Shown here: positions 14,523 to 15,765 of the stretch, in pieces
How positions within the stretch are numbered: position 1 is the stretch's first letter
How the letters are laid out: each line of letters starts with the position of its first letter
From: Phycisphaerae bacterium
GTDB lineage: Bacteria > Planctomycetota > Phycisphaerae > JAJVII01
Assembly (NCBI GenBank): GCA_028706835.1
Contig: JAQTVL010000027.1
Coordinates: 1-15,765 of the forward strand
Length of the DNA: 15,765 bases
Reading direction: 5' to 3'
The notes under the pieces: model-generated
The model's database searches: none
The model's input: only the letters and a program-made list of their open reading frames with translations
What the model was told of the DNA's origin: nothing
Position numbers and translations under genes: made by a program

Positions 14523-14672
14523 ATGAACATCACCCGCGCGCGCAACGCAGCCGACGCCCGCGACCAGCAGCCGGCGTGGCGAGTCGAGCTGGCGATTTAC
14601 GCCATGGCCGTGGTCATCGTCGCCGTGGCGTTGGCGATTACCGCCGGGTGTGCGTGGCTGTGGGGCTACTAA
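14523..14672 (+). CDS. 49-aa single-pass membrane protein
   Basis: 49 residues: a charged N-terminus ('MNITRARNAADARDQQPAWRVEL') followed by one hydrophobic span, about 24-46, 'AIYAMAVVIVAVALAITAGCAWLW'. It is preceded by AAAGG 8 nt before ATG and begins 37 nt after the large hairpin. The arrangement suggests a small inner-membrane protein with its N-terminus inside (positive-inside rule). Small membrane proteins of phages can be holins, superinfection-exclusion or toxin peptides, but nothing in the sequence singles out one of these. An overlapping frame (to 14800) is less convincing. Confidence 0.55.
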   Translation: MNITRARNAADARDQQPAWRVELAIYAMAVVIVAVALAITAGCAWLWGY

Positions 14673-14777
14673 GGACGCTGCCGCACGAGGTGGCGGCTGA
14701 TGGACTGGCAGGCGGCCAGGAGGTAGGAACGCCGGCCGAGGCACGGGAGCGGAGGCCGGCAGAAACAAGGAGGAAAT

Positions 14778-15026
14778 ATGAGCAGCGGACAGGAGCATAG
14801 CGAGGCGTTGGGCGACGCGGTGGTCCAGGCGATCCGCGACAGCCGGCCCATCGGCAACATCGACACCCTGGTGAGTCGTGGCCACATCGAATGCGGCCGT
14901 CTCGACACCCTCGTTGAGGAAATCGCCGTCGCGGACTATCGGCAGCAGGCGCACTCGCGCATAGAGTCGCTGTCGCTCGTCCTCTCGGCGATTCGGCTGG
15001 CGTGGCGGCAGGATGCGGCCAGTTAA
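14778..15026 (+). CDS. Small unknown protein
   Basis: 82 residues with a strong ribosome-binding site (AAGGAGGAAAT before ATG). The protein is mostly helical: 'SEALGDAVVQAIRDSRPIGNIDTLVSRGHIECGRLDTLVEEIAVADYRQQAHSRIESLSLVLSAIRLAWRQD'. No signal peptide, no recognised domain. The 105-nt spacer before it (14673-14777) contains no supported gene. It belongs to the gene string running right from the integrase. Confidence 0.65.
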   Translation: MSSGQEHSEALGDAVVQAIRDSRPIGNIDTLVSRGHIECGRLDTLVEEIAVADYRQQAHSRIESLSLVLSAIRLAWRQDAAS

Positions 15027-15057
15027 TCACACATTTTCCCGTACTGGAGACACAACA

Positions 15058-15441
15058 ATGTCCACCGACCCTAGTGCGCCAACGACCGAGCCCCAGGCCA
15101 AATGGGTGCGCGACTCCGCAACGCCACTCCCACCAGTGCCACGCATCCCAGCAAGCAAACTGACGTTGCCGTGCGGACGGAAGGTCCTCGTGGAGTGGTG
15201 GAACTACACACATAGCTGGAATATCAGCATGGTGCCAAACGTGTACGTGGAGGCACCGCCCGGCCGCATCGACGTCGCGGAGACGGACGGCATTCCGCTG
15301 CTGATCGCGCATCTCGAACAGATCCTTTCCGAATTGCGAGCGATGACGTGCGACGCACCAGCACAACAGTCACGGTCGGCCATACATGGGAGCCCGAGTT
15401 GCCTAACGGCGACATACCGGCCAGCTACGACTTTGCGGTGA
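15058..15441 (+). CDS. Small unknown protein, C-terminus doubtful
   Basis: 127 residues from ATG 15058 (GGAGA 8 nt upstream). The start at 15013 overlaps the previous gene and lacks a site. The first 95 residues are protein-like: a Pro-rich start ('APTTEPQAKWVRDSATPLPPVPRIPASKLTLPCGRKVLVEWWNYTHSWNISMVPNVYVEAPPGRIDVAETDGIPLLIAHLEQILSELRAM'). The last 30 residues ('TCDAPAQQSRSAIHGSPSC...') overlap the next gene by 94 nt in another frame and look like non-coding sequence. Either the tail is a harmless overlap, or a frameshift near 15340 has displaced the original stop. A TGA overlapping the ATG at 15343 in another frame would be a natural end. Function unknown. Confidence 0.55.
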   Translation: MSTDPSAPTTEPQAKWVRDSATPLPPVPRIPASKLTLPCGRKVLVEWWNYTHSWNISMVPNVYVEAPPGRIDVAETDGIPLLIAHLEQILSELRAMTCDAPAQQSRSAIHGSPSCLTATYRPATTLR

Positions 15442-15723
15442 CCGGCACCGTGCAGCCCGGCGAGCCCATGGTGCTCTACGACCGCGACGGCAGCGGCTAC
15501 CCAGGATCACCGCCCGACGGTGGAAATCACCGGGGCAAGCCTGGAGAAGGTGCATAACGACTACGGCGACCACGAAGGCACACACTTTCCCTTTCGCGCG
15601 GAGATGGAAGCCATGTTTCTCCGCGTCGTGGAAGCCACTCCGGCACTGCGGGAGGCTATCGAGGACGCCATGCTGGAGATGGCGGGAGAAAGGAGCGGAG
15701 GCGACCCAAGAGAACTGAACTAA
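15348..15723 (+). pseudogene. Phage-type small gene split by a one-base insertion
   Basis: Two frames join into one sensible protein. Frame 1, from GTG 15348, reads 'MRRTSTTVTVGHTWEPELPNGDIPASYDFAVTGTVQPGEPMVLYDRDGSGYPGSPP' and then decays to 'DGGNHRGKPGEGA' with a stop at 15557. The next frame reads 'TVEITGASLEKVHNDYGDHEGTHFPFRAEMEAMFLRVVEATPALREAIEDAMLEMAGERSGG', ending at 15723. Removing one C from the CCC run at 15513-15515 gives a continuous 124-residue protein with the 'DGSGYPGSPPTVEI' junction intact. I recall small phage proteins with the pattern 'YPGSPpsVEI...EAIEDAxxE', which supports one ancestral gene. Function unknown. The shift could be real decay, a sequencing error, or rarely a programmed event. 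Confidence 0.6.
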
Positions 15724-15756
15724 GGGGCACTTTTGCTTGGCTTGGAGGTATCAAAA

Positions 15757-15765
15757 ATGCTTGGA
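15757..15765 (+). CDS. Start of a gene running off the right edge
   Basis: ATG at 15757 follows GGAGG (15744-15748) with an 8-nt A-rich spacer, an excellent initiation region. Only three codons (M-L-G) are inside the window, so nothing can be said about the product. Confidence 0.5.

Noticed and set aside
13096..14526. 476-residue plus-strand frame overlapping the integrase
   Set aside because: It runs out of frame through the integrase, with Arg/Ala/Pro-rich composition typical of a shadow frame. The integrase frame has the conserved Arg, Lys and Tyr motifs.
14576..14800. Alternative 74-residue frame over the 49-aa membrane protein and spacer
   Set aside because: Its first third is Arg/Gly/His-rich and it has no ribosome-binding site. 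The spacer part from about 14648 is less implausible, but no start codon with a site supports it.

Overview
The window looks like an integrated phage-like or other mobile element in a GC-rich bacterium, most likely a planctomycete. That assignment is inference. It rests on a giant protein built from 'SGTFTLTF...NATAAxVQAAL..IGxGNIxV' repeats, a bacterial-type TPR-GT41 glycosyltransferase, and an integrase whose C-terminal 'LRRTSGTLVEAAGGDGSRHLG...YLDP' pattern resembles integrases I associate with that phylum. No rRNA, tRNA, CRISPR array or insertion sequence was seen.

Layout. (1) 3-7532, plus strand, is a tightly packed operon: the 3' part of a giant repeat and beta-helix-like protein cut by the window edge, a protein resembling phage-associated papain/C39-like proteins, a Cys/Trp-rich protein and a small Cys-knuckle protein. 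It reads like the distal (tail or receptor-binding) end of a structural cassette. (2) 7533-7885 is non-coding and carries a hairpin, small inverted repeats and a good sigma70-type promoter. (3) 7886-10681, plus strand, holds an HNH endonuclease, an XRE-type repressor and seven small unknown genes. Their spacers share near-identical purine-rich ribosome-binding leaders and, at some junctions, perfect hairpins, so the block looks like modular two-gene cassettes. (4) 12744-10691, minus strand, is a two-gene operon with its own promoter: a small exported protein, then a TPR-O-GlcNAc-transferase-like glycosyltransferase. It converges on the small-gene array with only 9 bp between stop codons. (5) 12745-13375 is a 631-bp divergent intergenic region. 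It contains a candidate structured RNA with mutually exclusive helices ending in a canonical intrinsic terminator, a second promoter, and an unusual cluster of CCGCAA repeats. (6) 13376-14272, plus strand, is a tyrosine integrase in which two catalytic-pocket histidines appear replaced by Gln and Asn. (7) 14273-15765, plus strand, starts with a 15-bp perfect hairpin, followed by a 49-aa single-membrane-span protein, two small unknown genes, a phage-type small gene apparently broken by one extra C, and the first codons of another gene.

How the parts may work together (inference): the HNH/HTH pair and the integrase are the control and mobility functions of the element, the small genes are its early or accessory load, and the left block is the structural or surface end. 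The exported protein and GT41 enzyme are either cargo or neighbouring host DNA. Runs of five threonines in the giant protein would be a natural target to test for the glycosyltransferase. The strongest leads for something undescribed are the candidate attenuator-like RNA at 12928-13093, the repeated-leader small-gene cassettes, and the integrase with altered catalytic residues next to repeated DNA motifs.
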